From: UBA10107 sp964572885
GTDB taxonomy: Archaea; Nanobdellota; Nanobdellia; Woesearchaeales; UBA10107
Direction: 5' to 3'
Length of the DNA: 19,537 nucleotides
Assembly (NCBI GenBank): GCA_964572885.1
Contig: CAZNFC010000009.1
Coordinates: 1 to 19,537, forward strand
Shown: positions 5,380 to 13,182 of the stretch, piece after piece
Numbering within the stretch: the stretch's first letter is position 1
Layout: each line of letters begins with the position of its first letter
Made by a program: the position numbers and the translations under genes
The notes under the pieces: model-generated
The model's input: only the letters and a program-made list of their open reading frames with translations
Told to the model about the DNA's origin: nothing
Database searches by the model: none

Positions 5380-5697
5380 CTATGCATTTGCGACCATATG
5401 CTCTAAATGATCAAAAATGAACGGAATTATGCATTTCCTTCTTATCAATGCAGGAGTGCTCTTATCCGAAGGAATTATCATGAATACTTTCTCCCCTCTC
5501 ACAAGATAGTCTTCTGATTTTATGCAGTTTGGACACATGCAGGTCATAGGGAAAACTCCTCCATAACTTCTGTCTAATTTATGATTAAATACCATGGGTT
5601 TCTCATTGAACATGTGTATCTGTGATACTCTTGTGCCTAAAACTGCCTGATATGCATTTCCAAATCTTTCCAATTGATATTCAGTATGGTCGAACAT
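5380..5697 (-). CDS. Small CxCxxC protein of unknown function
   Basis: 105 aa, not recognised. A CMCPNC cluster (Cys 53, 55, 58) plus Cys 89 could bind zinc or another metal, and seven histidines (mainly at both ends) add ligands. The segments around it look like beta strands (VFMIIPS, KCIIPFIF). It has no membrane helix and no signal peptide. It has its own box A (CCTTATATAAAAG, minus strand, about 5717-5729) about 20-32 nt before the ATG, so it is probably leaderless. The stop lies 35 nt before the methyltransferase start, and that gene has its own box A in the gap. Confidence 0.7.
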   Translation of the reverse strand: MFDHTEYQLERFGNAYQAVLGTRVSQIHMFNEKPMVFNHKLDRSYGGVFPMTCMCPNCIKSEDYLVRGEKVFMIIPSDKSTPALIRRKCIIPFIFDHLEHMVANA

Positions 5698-5742
5698 AGA
5701 TTTGCAAGTCTGAAACTTTTATATAAGGCTTTCGTTAAGAAA

Positions 5743-8181
5743 TTATTCGCTTTCAGGAGCTATTTTTGTAGCAGAAACGACTTCATCCCCTTCTTCAAGC
5801 TTCATCATCTTTACTCCCTGTGTGTTTCTACCTATCACGCTTATTCCTTGAGCAGGAGTCCTTATTGTGATTCCATTCCTGCTCATTATCATGAGTTCAT
5901 CATTATTATCTACACATAACGAAGTGACTACGCTTCCATTCCTGTCGGAGCATTGTATGTTGATCACACCTACACCACCTCTTCCAATCAATCTGTATTC
6001 ATCAACTTCGCTTCTTTTTCCATATCCGTTCTTTGTTATTGTGAATATAGTCTTTCCAGGCTCGCATATAAGCAAAGAAACAACCTCATCTTTATCTTTC
6101 AATGAAATTCCGCAAACTCCTTTTGAAGTCCTTCCTATCGACCTTGCGTCCTCTTCATTGAATCTTGCAGCCAATCCGTTTTTAGTCACAAGCATAATCT
6201 CTTTTTTGCCGTCTGTTAATTTTGCCCCTATCAATTCATCCCCTTCTTCAAGGACTATTCCTTTTATTCCGCCTTGTCTTGGTCTTGAATATTCCATAAG
6301 ATTTGTTTTCTTTATTGTGCCATTCTTTGTAGCAAGAACAAGATAATGCTGGTCATCAAAATTATCAACAGGTATGAAAGCAGAAACTTTCTCTCCTTCT
6401 TTCAGGTTCAGCAGATTGACAATGGCTTTTCCTTTCGCCTGTCTGCTTCCTTCAGGAATCTCATATACCTTGAGCCAGTGGACCTGTCCTAAGTTCGTGA
6501 AAAACAATAGATACGAATGAGTGTTTGCTATGAATAAATCCTCGACATAATCTTCCTCTCTTGTTCCTGTAGCAATCACTCCTTTTCCTCCTCTCTTCTG
6601 TGCCTTGTATGTATCAGCAGGGATTCTTTTTACATATCCTGCATGAGAGATTGTGACAGCTACATCCTGCTTCACTATTAGACTTTGTTCTTGGAATTCC
6701 TCTGCTTCTCCTTCGACAATGTCTGTCTTTCTTTCATCGCCGTATTTCTCTTTTATTTCTACTAAATCTTTTTTTATTATCTGAAGAACTTTATGCTCGC
6801 TTTGCAATATTTCTTTGAGTTCTGCGGCATATTTCTTTAATTCAAAATCTTCCTGTCTTATCTTTTCCTGCTCTAAGGAAGATAATTTCTGTAATTTCAT
6901 CTCCAGTATCTCTTTTGCCTGGGTTTCAGACAGACTGTAATGTGAGATAAGCATATCTGTCGCTTCTTTTGTTCCTCTTGACTGTTTTATCTTCCTGACA
7001 ACATCATCAATATTGATCAATGCAGTGATTAAACCTGCAAGGATATGAAGTCTTGCTTCTGTTTTTCTGAGTTCAAATGCTGTTCTTCTTGTGATAACAT
7101 CTTTTCTGTGAAGAATATAATTTGTCAATAATTCTTTTAGATTCAGTACCTTTGGCTCCCCATTCACGATTGCAAGATTTATTATTCCGAATGATGTTTC
7201 CAATGCCGAATGCTTGAATAATTGATTCAGGACGACTTCAGGATTTGAATCTTTCTTAAGTTCTATCACGATCCTCATTCCGTCCCTGTCTGATTCATCT
7301 CTCAAATCAGAGATTCCGGGGATTATTTTGTCTCTTACTAGATCCGCAATCTGTTCGATCAAAGAAGTCTTATTCAATTGATATGGGATCTCATTTACGA
7401 TTATTCTCTGTCTTCCTGCTTTTACTTCAATCTCTGTTTTTGCTCTTATGACAACAGAACCTCTTCCTGTTCCGTATGCTGCTCTTATTCCTGATCTTCC
7501 TATGATTGTTCCTCCTGTCGGGAAATCCGGCCCTTTGACATGATGCATAAGATCAAAAGAAGAAAAAATAGGATTATCAATCAACGCTATTGCGGCATCA
7601 GATACTTCAGAAAGATTATGAGGCGGCATGTTTGTCGCCATGCCTACTGCGATTCCTGAAGATCCATTTATCAAAAGATTTGGAATTCTTGATGGAAGGA
7701 CAGAAGGCTCTTTCAATGATCCATCAAAATTTGGAGTCATATCGACTGTTTCTTTTTCTATGTCTGCAAGCATTTCTTCCGCGATTATATTCAATTTTGC
7801 TTCAGTGTACCTGTAAGCTGCTGCAGAATCTCCGTCAATATTTCCGTAATTTCCTTGACCATGGACTAAAGGATATCTTAGCGACCAATCCTGCGCCATC
7901 CTTACCATCGAATCATAGACTGCTACATCACCATGAGGATGATATTTACCAAGAACATCTCCTACTACAGTAGCTGATTTCTTGAACTTTGCAGAGTGTT
8001 TTAACCCTATTTCATGCATTGAATAAAGAATACGTCTATGAACCGGTTTTAGGCCATCTCTTACGTCTGGCAGTGCTCTGCCTACAATTACAGACATGGC
8101 GTAATTCATGTAAGATTGGACTACTTCATCTTCTATTTCCCTGACTACAATCTTCTGTATAGGTTGTTCTTCCTGAGCCAA
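5743..8181 (-). CDS. gyrA: DNA gyrase subunit A
   Basis: 812 aa, full length. GyrA breaks and rejoins DNA in the A2B2 gyrase, which adds negative supercoils using ATP. The N-terminal winged-helix/tower region has RALPDVRDGLKPVHRRILY (about 35-53), the HPHGD helix (81-85) and the active-site tyrosine in RYTE (Tyr125). The C-terminal domain carries the GyrA box QKRGGKG (528-534), which separates true gyrase from topoisomerase IV, and repeated blades. The start is a TTG preceded by GGGGG with a 6-nt spacer. Box A (CTTTTATAAAG, minus strand, about 8222-8232) gives a short leader. The E. coli Ser83 equivalent is Val86; Asp90 matches Asp87. gyrB is not in the window. Confidence 0.98.
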   Translation of the reverse strand: MAQEEQPIQKIVVREIEDEVVQSYMNYAMSVIVGRALPDVRDGLKPVHRRILYSMHEIGLKHSAKFKKSATVVGDVLGKYHPHGDVAVYDSMVRMAQDWSLRYPLVHGQGNYGNIDGDSAAAYRYTEAKLNIIAEEMLADIEKETVDMTPNFDGSLKEPSVLPSRIPNLLINGSSGIAVGMATNMPPHNLSEVSDAAIALIDNPIFSSFDLMHHVKGPDFPTGGTIIGRSGIRAAYGTGRGSVVIRAKTEIEVKAGRQRIIVNEIPYQLNKTSLIEQIADLVRDKIIPGISDLRDESDRDGMRIVIELKKDSNPEVVLNQLFKHSALETSFGIINLAIVNGEPKVLNLKELLTNYILHRKDVITRRTAFELRKTEARLHILAGLITALINIDDVVRKIKQSRGTKEATDMLISHYSLSETQAKEILEMKLQKLSSLEQEKIRQEDFELKKYAAELKEILQSEHKVLQIIKKDLVEIKEKYGDERKTDIVEGEAEEFQEQSLIVKQDVAVTISHAGYVKRIPADTYKAQKRGGKGVIATGTREEDYVEDLFIANTHSYLLFFTNLGQVHWLKVYEIPEGSRQAKGKAIVNLLNLKEGEKVSAFIPVDNFDDQHYLVLATKNGTIKKTNLMEYSRPRQGGIKGIVLEEGDELIGAKLTDGKKEIMLVTKNGLAARFNEEDARSIGRTSKGVCGISLKDKDEVVSLLICEPGKTIFTITKNGYGKRSEVDEYRLIGRGGVGVINIQCSDRNGSVVTSLCVDNNDELMIMSRNGITIRTPAQGISVIGRNTQGVKMMKLEEGDEVVSATKIAPESE

Positions 8182-8187
8182 TTTATG

Positions 8188-8233
8188 CCCCCTAAATTAC
8201 ATTAGTTTTCACGCTTTATTTCTTTATAAAAGT
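8188..8233 (-). promoter_or_regulatory. gyrA promoter and G-run ribosome binding site
   Basis: Box A (TTTTATAAAG on the minus strand, about 8222-8232) lies about 41-51 nt upstream of the TTG start. GGGGG (8188-8192) lies 6 nt before it and can pair with the CCTCC anti-Shine-Dalgarno through one G-U wobble. The G-run decides the TTG start. Confidence 0.6.
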
Positions 8234-8329
8234 ATGCTTTGTAGAAGGGCTTTACAGAGGCTGTAGATGTGTTTTAAGAGTGTTTGACGGGTTGAGTTTA
8301 TTTATTATTTTCTATATTGAAAATAACGA

Positions 8330-8482
8330 TCAAATCATATGTTCTTTTACTTTGTATGATTTGCCGCAATATACACAAGTTTTCCTTTTATCTTCTAACA
8401 AAATAGTATCTGTCGCATATTTCATCCTATGATGACAAGAAGGACATTGTAACAAAAATTCATGTCTTTGAATTAATTTCAT
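8330..8482 (-). CDS. Small zinc-ribbon protein
   Basis: A 50-aa gene found by reading the minus strand between gyrA and scpB. Two knuckles, CPSC (13-16) and CVYCGK (36-41), spaced 19 residues apart, form a classic four-cysteine zinc ribbon; HHRM follows the first. Such single-ribbon proteins are usually nucleic-acid binding or ribosome/transcription accessory factors, but none is recognised. A box A (GATATTTAAACA, minus strand, about 8502-8513) lies 20-31 nt before the ATG, so it is likely leaderless with its own promoter. It may be co-oriented with gyrA by chance; a gyrA promoter lies downstream of it. Confidence 0.75.
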   Translation of the reverse strand: MKLIQRHEFLLQCPSCHHRMKYATDTILLEDKRKTCVYCGKSYKVKEHMI

Positions 8483-8566
8483 AAGAAGATTATTATTTTC
8501 CTGTTTAAATATCTCACGCGAGGTTGTCCTGTGGTATAGAAATAAATATTCCGAATGATGTCGGGA

Positions 8567-9385
8567 TTATTCTTTCTTTTTCTTCTTGTCTTTGATCATT
8601 TCTTCCAATTCTGGACTTAATGCTCTTTCTTCAGATTCTTCAGATATTTCTTCTTTTTCTTCTTCAACTAATTCTTCTTCCTGAGGAGCAGGCTTTGTTT
8701 TATTTTCTTTTAGAAAACTATCAATTTCTTCAGGTTCTTCCTTCTTATGTTCTTCTACATCCTCAAATACTTCCAAATCCCCAACATGTGCTTTCTTTTC
8801 TTTTTCCAACCTGACTTCATCTTTGACTCCATAAGTATCAAGACCAATATCTGTACCTTCATGTTCAATTAATTTGCTCTGAGCCTCACCGACATCCTTT
8901 ACGTCCTTGAATATCTCTCTGACCCCTTTATCTCCAGGAAGATCAAAATAATCAAAGAATTTTCCTGTGACTTTGAGCAAAAATGTCCTTCCATGTTTTA
9001 CTTTTGCGATAAATCCCTGCTTTTCCAGCTCTTCTATATGCTCGTATGCTTTATTTGTCCTTATTTTTATAATTTCTGATTGTGTAGCTGGCTGTTTCCA
9101 AGCAATCACAGCAAGTGTCTCTAAAATAGACTTCCCTAATTCAGTATGTGGGTTTATTTTCTGGACAACTCTTAGGTGTTTTTCATGGACAGTAAGCTTC
9201 CATGAATCTCCCTGTTCGATTACAAGCAATGGAGATTCTCTTGATTCGTACTGCTTCTTTAATTCGACTAATGCATGATGAACATCTGAGACAGAAGCTT
9301 CTGCCAGTTCGGATATTTCCCTCTCAGAAATGGCTCTGCCTACTGCAAACAATATAGCTTCCACTTTTTTCAGTAATTCGCTCAT
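8567..9385 (-). CDS. scpB: Segregation and condensation protein ScpB
   Basis: 272 aa. ScpB is the tandem winged-helix kite subunit that works with the kleisin ScpA and SMC to compact and separate chromosomes. The N-terminus LLKKVEAILFAVGRAISEREIS is the family signature. The first winged helix spans about 1-80, and the second about 85-160 with LETLAVIAWKQPATQSEI, then GRTFLLKVTGKFFDYFDLP. Residues after about 190 form a long Glu/Lys-rich, probably disordered tail not needed for the fold. The ATG overlaps the stop of the upstream gene by 4 nt (ATGA), so the two are translationally coupled. scpA and smc are not visible here. Confidence 0.96.
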   Translation of the reverse strand: MSELLKKVEAILFAVGRAISEREISELAEASVSDVHHALVELKKQYESRESPLLVIEQGDSWKLTVHEKHLRVVQKINPHTELGKSILETLAVIAWKQPATQSEIIKIRTNKAYEHIEELEKQGFIAKVKHGRTFLLKVTGKFFDYFDLPGDKGVREIFKDVKDVGEAQSKLIEHEGTDIGLDTYGVKDEVRLEKEKKAHVGDLEVFEDVEEHKKEEPEEIDSFLKENKTKPAPQEEELVEEEKEEISEESEERALSPELEEMIKDKKKKKE

Positions 9386-10062
9386 TTTACTGAATATTTC
9401 CCTCCTTTAAGTTTAATCTCATGATCATTCACCATATTTTCCACAAAAGACTTTATCTGTTCTTCATCAATTCCAACATTCTTTGATATCTCCTTCAAAG
9501 TCTTGTCTTTTTCTTTTAAGGAAAGCAAAATATTGTTTCTTAACATTCTAACCATGCTCTTGCTCATATTTTGATATTTGAGATTTGCTTCTTTCAATGC
9601 CTCATCTATCTTGTGTATCGTTGCCTGTATGCTCGATACATAATTTGTCAGGTCTGAAGCGGTAAAATCAATGATCATGGGACTTGTGACTTCCACAAAG
9701 AAAGGAAGATAATCGAAACAGAAGTCGAAAAGATATGATCTGTTTTTTATACCTATATCAAGATCAAGATCAAACTTAAATACAGAACCTTTTTCGTCCT
9801 TTTGTTTATCAGCCGTCTTTAATTTTTTAGGTTTCTCTATTTTCTTTGAGATAATATGATATTTTCTATTATGTTTCTCGTCTTCTGCCTGGGTTATATT
9901 TTCTACATATTTTTTTGACAATTCTTCGGCATATTCCTTTGAATTGGTGAGAACCTGTATCTTAGCATTGAATATCAACCCCGTTTTCCCTATCTCAAAA
10001 GCTTCTTTTTTATCAGAAGACTCCTTTTTCTTATCCTGCTTTTTGAAGTCGAACAACCCCAT
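9382..10062 (-). CDS. Unknown protein coupled to ScpB, C-terminal winged helix
   Basis: 226 aa, family not recognised. It starts with a short hydrophobic-basic peptide (MGLFDFKKQDKKK), followed by a lysine-rich linker (about 75-95), a mixed alpha/beta core (about 95-170), and a C-terminal helix-turn-helix/winged helix (about 175-226: LKEISKNVGIDEEQIKSFVE, then the wing IKLKGGKYSV). It is not a recognisable kleisin: no ScpA-type signature is visible. The 4-nt overlap with scpB (ATGA) argues for stoichiometric synthesis and perhaps a physical partner. GAGG at 10067-10070 precedes the ATG, and a box A (CTTTTTAAATG) lies at about 10092-10102. Confidence 0.75.
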   Translation of the reverse strand: MGLFDFKKQDKKKESSDKKEAFEIGKTGLIFNAKIQVLTNSKEYAEELSKKYVENITQAEDEKHNRKYHIISKKIEKPKKLKTADKQKDEKGSVFKFDLDLDIGIKNRSYLFDFCFDYLPFFVEVTSPMIIDFTASDLTNYVSSIQATIHKIDEALKEANLKYQNMSKSMVRMLRNNILLSLKEKDKTLKEISKNVGIDEEQIKSFVENMVNDHEIKLKGGKYSVK

Positions 10063-10104
10063 TTTTCCTCATGATTTATGTACCTACATCATTTAAAAAG
10101 CTTC

Positions 10105-11922
10105 CTATGGAATGAAGCCTTTGTTTAATAGTATTGAAAAGATGACTGTGGCAGACATCACTGAAGCGATCGCATAAGGGATTATTTTTTCTGCTTTTCT
10201 CTGCGATGATTCAAATATTATTGTTGACAAAGAATATGGCTTCTGTTCTTTTGTAATTATATGGACAGTATCAGTTTCCTTGGGATGGGATTCTTCGACA
10301 TTTATATCTGAAGTTATCTCTTTTGATGTTTTCTGGTCATCTTTTTTGATCTTTATCTTTAATTTGTATGCTCCCGGATCAACAGTCTCTACTTTATTCT
10401 TTAAGTCAACGATTATTGAGCTGTCTGGAGGAAGACTTACTATCTGCTTATTTGATTCTTTATCTCCTGAGATGCTCGTCGAACCTTTGTAAACATAACT
10501 CCATATTTCCAGATCATGTGATTTGCCATCTCCTTTGATTTCTACTTTTGAAGAAAATTCCTGATTTGGAATCACTGAATCAGGGTAACTTAGTAGATTA
10601 TAACTGAATTTTCCGCCAGATGTGTTCTCAACTTCCACTTTCTGGCATAGATTGTCAATATTTCCCTCCACATCTATTGATTTTTCATCTGTGACTTCCA
10701 ACCCTTCGACTTTGACATTATATTTTCCTTCATGCAATTTTCCATCACAATTAGGAAATAATTGCAAAGGAATTGTAAGCGAATAATTCTGATAATCTGT
10801 GTAAAGGCTTGCTGATGCTTCCTTGCTTATCTTTTCTTTTCCTTCAGCATAAACGCTTATGCTGTTTTTTGTGGTATCTCCTTTGTAAACATTCAGCTTG
10901 ACTCTTATTACCTGTCCAAATTTTGCTTTTTTGTCAGAACCCATGTCAAGTATATTCGATATGTCGATATTTGAGGCTTTTACCCTGCTGTAATCTATGT
11001 TCTGGCTTCCCGGGGTAGGCTTTGTTTTCTGCCAGAAGTTATCTACTTTTGCCCATGAACTACCTTCAGTCGAATCCTGATAAGATACAGAATCTATAAG
11101 ACTTTCATTTGCATCATAGAATTTAAGTTCTTCTGGACCGTTGTTATTCATAAGTCCTGAAAATCCGTTCGCATAGACAACAAGGAATTTATTCGGCTCA
11201 ATCACAGTCGTTCCTGATGTAGTTGTATCTGAGATGACTAAAGTATGCCCGGCTAAATCCTTGAAAAAAGACCATTTCAAATCTATTTTTTTATTTCCTG
11301 AATTAAATATCTCTATCCACTCTCCATTTGGAGCAGGAGCATTGTCATCTCCTAATGGATCAGGTATGAATTCTGATATGCTCAGTCCTTTGTAATTTGC
11401 TGATGAAATTCCGAATACGCTGTTTTCCTCTCCAGGAGTTCCTCCTGCATTCAATGATGTTCTCCAGTTTCCTCCGACATCATTATTTTGAGAGTAATTT
11501 ACAAGTTCAAGAGAATAATTTGAAGAGCCTCCCCAGTCGCTCGAATAATTTACTTCATCGATTAATTTTCCAGATTTATTAAGAAGCCTTATAGTTTCTC
11601 CCGTGTTGCTTAAAGATAAGGATGAAACTTGAAATATAGTTCCATTAAACATGGAATGATTTGAAATGAATAAAGAAGAGTTTTCTGTGATTATTGCAAA
11701 TCCGCTTGAAGATATATAATCTGATGTCACATGCTTAATTGTTTTATTTGAGCTGTCGAATAATTTCCATCCACTTAGATTGACAGGAAAAGACTCGTTG
11801 TTGTATATTTCGACCCATTCAAGACCAGATGGAATCGGATTGTACATTATCTCATTTATCACTACCGCATAAGTCTGCGTCAATGAAAGAAGAAACATCA
11901 CCGCCAGTATTCTCCAAAACAT
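10105..11922 (-). CDS. Exported protein with two lamin-tail domains and C-terminal anchor
   Basis: 605 aa. A signal peptide (about 1-19, ILAVMFLLSLTQTYA) opens the protein. Two lamin-tail domains follow: VVINEIMYNP..EWVEIYNN (about 20-165) and LSISEFIPDPLG..EWIEIFNSG (about 178-308), each ending in a TPG motif (GGTPGE, TKPTPGS). The middle (about 310-560) looks like two or more Ig/CARDB-like beta domains with VKVEGLEVTDE and KLKIKIKKD stretches. A C-terminal transmembrane helix (about 578-600) ends in a short tail. Many NxS/T sequons in the first domain fit archaeal N-glycosylation. It is likely a surface-anchored adhesion or wall-associated protein. Box A (TTTTTAAATAG, minus strand, about 11942-11952) predicts a leaderless mRNA. 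Confidence 0.88.
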   Translation of the reverse strand: MFWRILAVMFLLSLTQTYAVVINEIMYNPIPSGLEWVEIYNNESFPVNLSGWKLFDSSNKTIKHVTSDYISSSGFAIITENSSLFISNHSMFNGTIFQVSSLSLSNTGETIRLLNKSGKLIDEVNYSSDWGGSSNYSLELVNYSQNNDVGGNWRTSLNAGGTPGEENSVFGISSANYKGLSISEFIPDPLGDDNAPAPNGEWIEIFNSGNKKIDLKWSFFKDLAGHTLVISDTTTSGTTVIEPNKFLVVYANGFSGLMNNNGPEELKFYDANESLIDSVSYQDSTEGSSWAKVDNFWQKTKPTPGSQNIDYSRVKASNIDISNILDMGSDKKAKFGQVIRVKLNVYKGDTTKNSISVYAEGKEKISKEASASLYTDYQNYSLTIPLQLFPNCDGKLHEGKYNVKVEGLEVTDEKSIDVEGNIDNLCQKVEVENTSGGKFSYNLLSYPDSVIPNQEFSSKVEIKGDGKSHDLEIWSYVYKGSTSISGDKESNKQIVSLPPDSSIIVDLKNKVETVDPGAYKLKIKIKKDDQKTSKEITSDINVEESHPKETDTVHIITKEQKPYSLSTIIFESSQRKAEKIIPYAIASVMSATVIFSILLNKGFIP

Positions 11923-11940
11923 AGAAAAACCATAGTTGTC

Positions 11941-12002
11941 ACTATTTAAAAATACTCATAAAACCTTTTATATGCTCTAAAACCATCGTACTTGTAGGGG
12001 GG
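11941..12002. promoter_or_regulatory. Divergent promoter region with G-run
   Basis: Box A elements face both ways: about 11942-11952 for the minus-strand lamin-tail gene and TTTTATATG (about 11967-11975) for the plus-strand operon. GGGGGG (11997-12002) sits at the predicted plus-strand start site and 9 nt before the ATG at 12012, acting as a Shine-Dalgarno-like element. Confidence 0.55.
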
Positions 12003-12011
12003 TAACAGGAA

Positions 12012-12467
12012 ATGTGGCCATTTAAGGAAAGAAATACTACGAAACTCGCGCCTATCTCAAGCTCTAAAGGAGTGGATGAGATTACCTTGTTGCCAGAAGA
12101 CGGCATCCCTGATGAATTACCGACATTGCAGGAAAGCGCCCCTATACAAAGTATCCAAATCCCTATTTCAATAGATATGCCAAAAAGAGAAGAGCCTGTG
12201 AAAAGGCCTCAGATCATGCCTGCAGAGAAATTCCTTAAGATGGACAAGTACAAAGGAATATTGCTTGGCATCAATGATGTGAACTCAGAGTTCGATAATA
12301 TTGATTCAGAAATAAGCAAAGTTATTGATTTGAAAGACTCAAGAAATACAAAAATAGATTCGATCCAGGACAATCTGGAAGATGTAGGCAAAAAACTTAT
12401 GTTCATAGAAAATTCATTATTTGGAGGAGAAAATGGACGGAGAAAAATCGACATTCATCAAAGTTGA
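12012..12467 (+). CDS. Small coiled-coil protein, operon gene 1
   Basis: 151 aa, not recognised. The N-terminus MWPFKERN is a short amphipathic or aromatic-basic tip. Residues 15-70 are Pro/Glu-rich and probably disordered. Residues 78-140 form a helical coiled-coil region (LLGINDVNSEFDNIDSEISK and following). The gene heads a tight three-gene operon: its last 35 nt overlap the next gene in another frame. The three products share helical character and are probably partners. GGGGGG with a 9-nt spacer precedes the ATG. Confidence 0.7.
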   Translation: MWPFKERNTTKLAPISSSKGVDEITLLPEDGIPDELPTLQESAPIQSIQIPISIDMPKREEPVKRPQIMPAEKFLKMDKYKGILLGINDVNSEFDNIDSEISKVIDLKDSRNTKIDSIQDNLEDVGKKLMFIENSLFGGENGRRKIDIHQS

Positions 12468-12657
12468 CAAGTTTGACACAATAATGTCAACTTTGGCGAT
12501 AATAAGGAAGAAATTAAAAGAAGCCCAGGCTAATCTGGAAAACATAAATATATTGAAGCAGGAAGAAGACATCACGATACAGAAGTGGGCATCTGATTTG
12601 AATTCTGTACAGGCAAAACTTGATAATATTGAATCCGATCTAATGAATGAAGAATAA
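12433..12657 (+). CDS. Small coiled-coil protein, operon gene 2
   Basis: 74 aa from the ATG at 12433. GGAGG (12423-12427) lies 5 nt upstream, fixing this start over the in-frame TTG at 12421. The product is almost entirely one long heptad-like helix pair (FDTIMSTLAIIRKKLKEAQA and LNSVQAKLDNIESDL). It resembles the coiled-coil part of the upstream gene product in composition, notably the paired IDSI/LDNIES segments, but true homology is uncertain. It overlaps the upstream gene by 35 nt and ends 2 nt before the next ATG. Confidence 0.7.
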   Translation: MDGEKSTFIKVDKFDTIMSTLAIIRKKLKEAQANLENINILKQEEDITIQKWASDLNSVQAKLDNIESDLMNEE

Positions 12658-12659
12658 AC

Positions 12660-12992
12660 ATGGCTAAAGAAGATTATTTCATCAAGATGGGAAATCCCAG
12701 GCAGATAAGAAGGATGCTTCTTGAAAATACAAGAGAAGTTCTGCAGGTCCTGCAAGGATATGAAGATTTCAGGAAAGTAAGGGAGAAAAGAAGTCATCTT
12801 GTAAATTCTTTCAGAAATGATCTTGATAATACCAAAGCTTTAGTTTCTGAATTGAAAAGAATGCTCCCAAAAGCAGGGATTAAAGACGTAAGAAAACAGG
12901 TCAAAACTCATGAAACTGAAAAGCCTGTAAAAGAGATAAAGAAGATAGAGCAGGAACTTGCCGATATTGAAGAGAAATTGAGTTCATTATAA
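12660..12992 (+). CDS. Small helical protein, operon gene 3
   Basis: 110 aa, not recognised. It is basic and highly helical: a first helix pair (RQIRRMLLENTREVLQVLQG and VREKRSHLVNSFRNDL), a KRMLPKAGIKDVRKQVK linker, and a C-terminal coiled coil (VKEIKKIEQELADIEEKL). It starts 2 nt after the preceding stop, so it is surely in the same operon. The MLPKAG element between helices may be a conserved turn. tRNA-Leu with its own box A starts 44 nt downstream. Confidence 0.7.
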   Translation: MAKEDYFIKMGNPRQIRRMLLENTREVLQVLQGYEDFRKVREKRSHLVNSFRNDLDNTKALVSELKRMLPKAGIKDVRKQVKTHETEKPVKEIKKIEQELADIEEKLSSL

Positions 12993-13000
12993 TCCAGATA

Positions 13001-13010
13001 AGTTTAAATA
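13001..13010 (+). promoter_or_regulatory. Box A promoter of tRNA-Leu
   Basis: AGTTTAAATA lies 27-36 nt upstream of the tRNA 5' end, standard archaeal spacing. Confidence 0.65.
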
Positions 13011-13036
13011 TCATCTTTTTTCTTAGGAAAGTTAGC

Positions 13037-13120
13037 GTGGGAGTAGCGAAGTGGTCAAACGTGACAGCCTCAAGAGCTGTTGGCTTAGTGCCTTCGCAGG
13101 TTCGAACCCTGCCTCCCACA
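13037..13120 (+). tRNA. tRNA-Leu(CAA)
   Basis: A class II tRNA of 84 nt. The acceptor GTGGGAG pairs with CTCCCAC and A73 follows. The anticodon arm ACAGC-CTCAAGA-GCTGT gives anticodon CAA (Leu, reads UUG). A long variable arm (TTGGCTTAGTGCCTTC region) and the T-arm GCAGG-TTCGAAC-CCTGC complete it. No intron is present and CCA is not encoded. TTTT at 13123-13126 is a likely terminator. Confidence 0.97.
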
Positions 13121-13138
13121 TATTTTACTTACAAAACC

Positions 13139-13175
13139 TTTAAATATGAGGTTACAACATATATTTCAATGGGGG
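13139..13175 (+). promoter_or_regulatory. pcn promoter and G-run
   Basis: Box A TTTAAATAT (13139-13147) is followed by GGGGG (13171-13175), 7 nt before the ATG. The predicted start site, about 25 nt after the box, falls at or just before the G-run, so the mRNA leader would be about 13 nt. Confidence 0.6.
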
Positions 13176-13182
13176 AATTTAG

